Below, one piece after another: positions 63,864-64,000 of a DNA stretch of 64,000 nucleotides. Position 1 is the stretch's first letter; the number at the start of each line of letters is the position of its first letter. The stretch is taken from NCBI GenBank assembly GCA_029948255.1, contig JALIZF010001769.1:248001-312000 (forward strand), given 5' to 3'. The notes beneath the pieces were generated by a model. It was not told where the DNA came from and ran no database searches. It saw only the letters and a list, made by a program, of their open reading frames with translations. A program made the translations under genes and the position numbers. The stretch comes from Telmatactis stephensoni (Eukaryota > Cnidaria > Anthozoa > Actiniaria > Isophelliidae).

Positions 63864-64000
63864 GTTTTATTGGTACTTTTTAGGGGTAAAAATACCTTGA
63901 GCCACGCCTATTTTGGTACGTACCTCCTAGGGGAAAAATAAAAATTCCCGACAATCATCTCCGACCAACATATATGGGAGTCCCCCTCCCCCTCCCCCTT
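63864..64000. mobile_element. GC-ended MITE, family B, copy 6 (partial)
   Basis: Carries TGGTACTTTTTAGGGG and a right end GGGAGTCCCCCTCCCCC like the other family members. It runs up to the window edge. Confidence 0.65.

Overview
This is animal nuclear DNA: spliced genes with GT–AG introns, AT-rich introns, many short inverted-repeat transposons, Ty3/Gypsy retrotransposon remains, tRNA-like SINE heads and long microsatellites. An invertebrate is likely. A cnidarian (coral or anemone) is my best guess from the gene and repeat types, but nothing here proves it.

Two host genes were recognised. On the + strand, positions 9647-16462 hold the last four coding exons of allograft inflammatory factor 1 (AIF1/Iba1), an EF-hand actin-binding protein; its first exons are not visible. 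On the - strand, positions 62461-20843 hold a complete complement component C3 gene. It was reassembled by eye as 41 coding exons with consistent splice phases, about 1,690 codons over 41.6 kb. In order it encodes a signal peptide, MG1-MG6 domains, a basic beta/alpha processing site, an anaphylatoxin (C3a-like) domain with its GR|S convertase site, a CUB/thioester region with GCGEQ and the catalytic histidine, MG8 and a C-terminal C345C/netrin domain. The two genes converge tail to tail, 4.4 kb apart. Human AIF1 lies in the MHC class III region beside C4, a paralogue of C3, so this linkage is the most interesting biological point.

Layout. 1-9030: two arrays of one 19-bp satellite in opposite orientation flank 3.85 kb holding a decayed gene with an OTU-protease signature; the whole resembles a foldback-type transposon. 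9070-9526: a small foldback element. 9647-16462: AIF1, its introns filled with inverted-repeat elements and a pentanucleotide array. 18000-19200: a broken Gypsy integrase region. 20843-62461: C3; intron 14 carries a second Gypsy element (41.6-45.6 kb) and a nested, duplicated repeat zone (45.6-49.4 kb), and intron 13 is almost entirely a 915-bp tetranucleotide array. 62462-64000: upstream flank of C3, ending in another inverted-repeat element.

Several mobile families recur in the window: an 8-bp-target element with GC-rich ends and repeated GGTACCTTTTAGGG motifs, a 290-bp foldback element found in introns of both host genes, a TACACCTATTTCAA-ended element, and a 150-bp foldback element.
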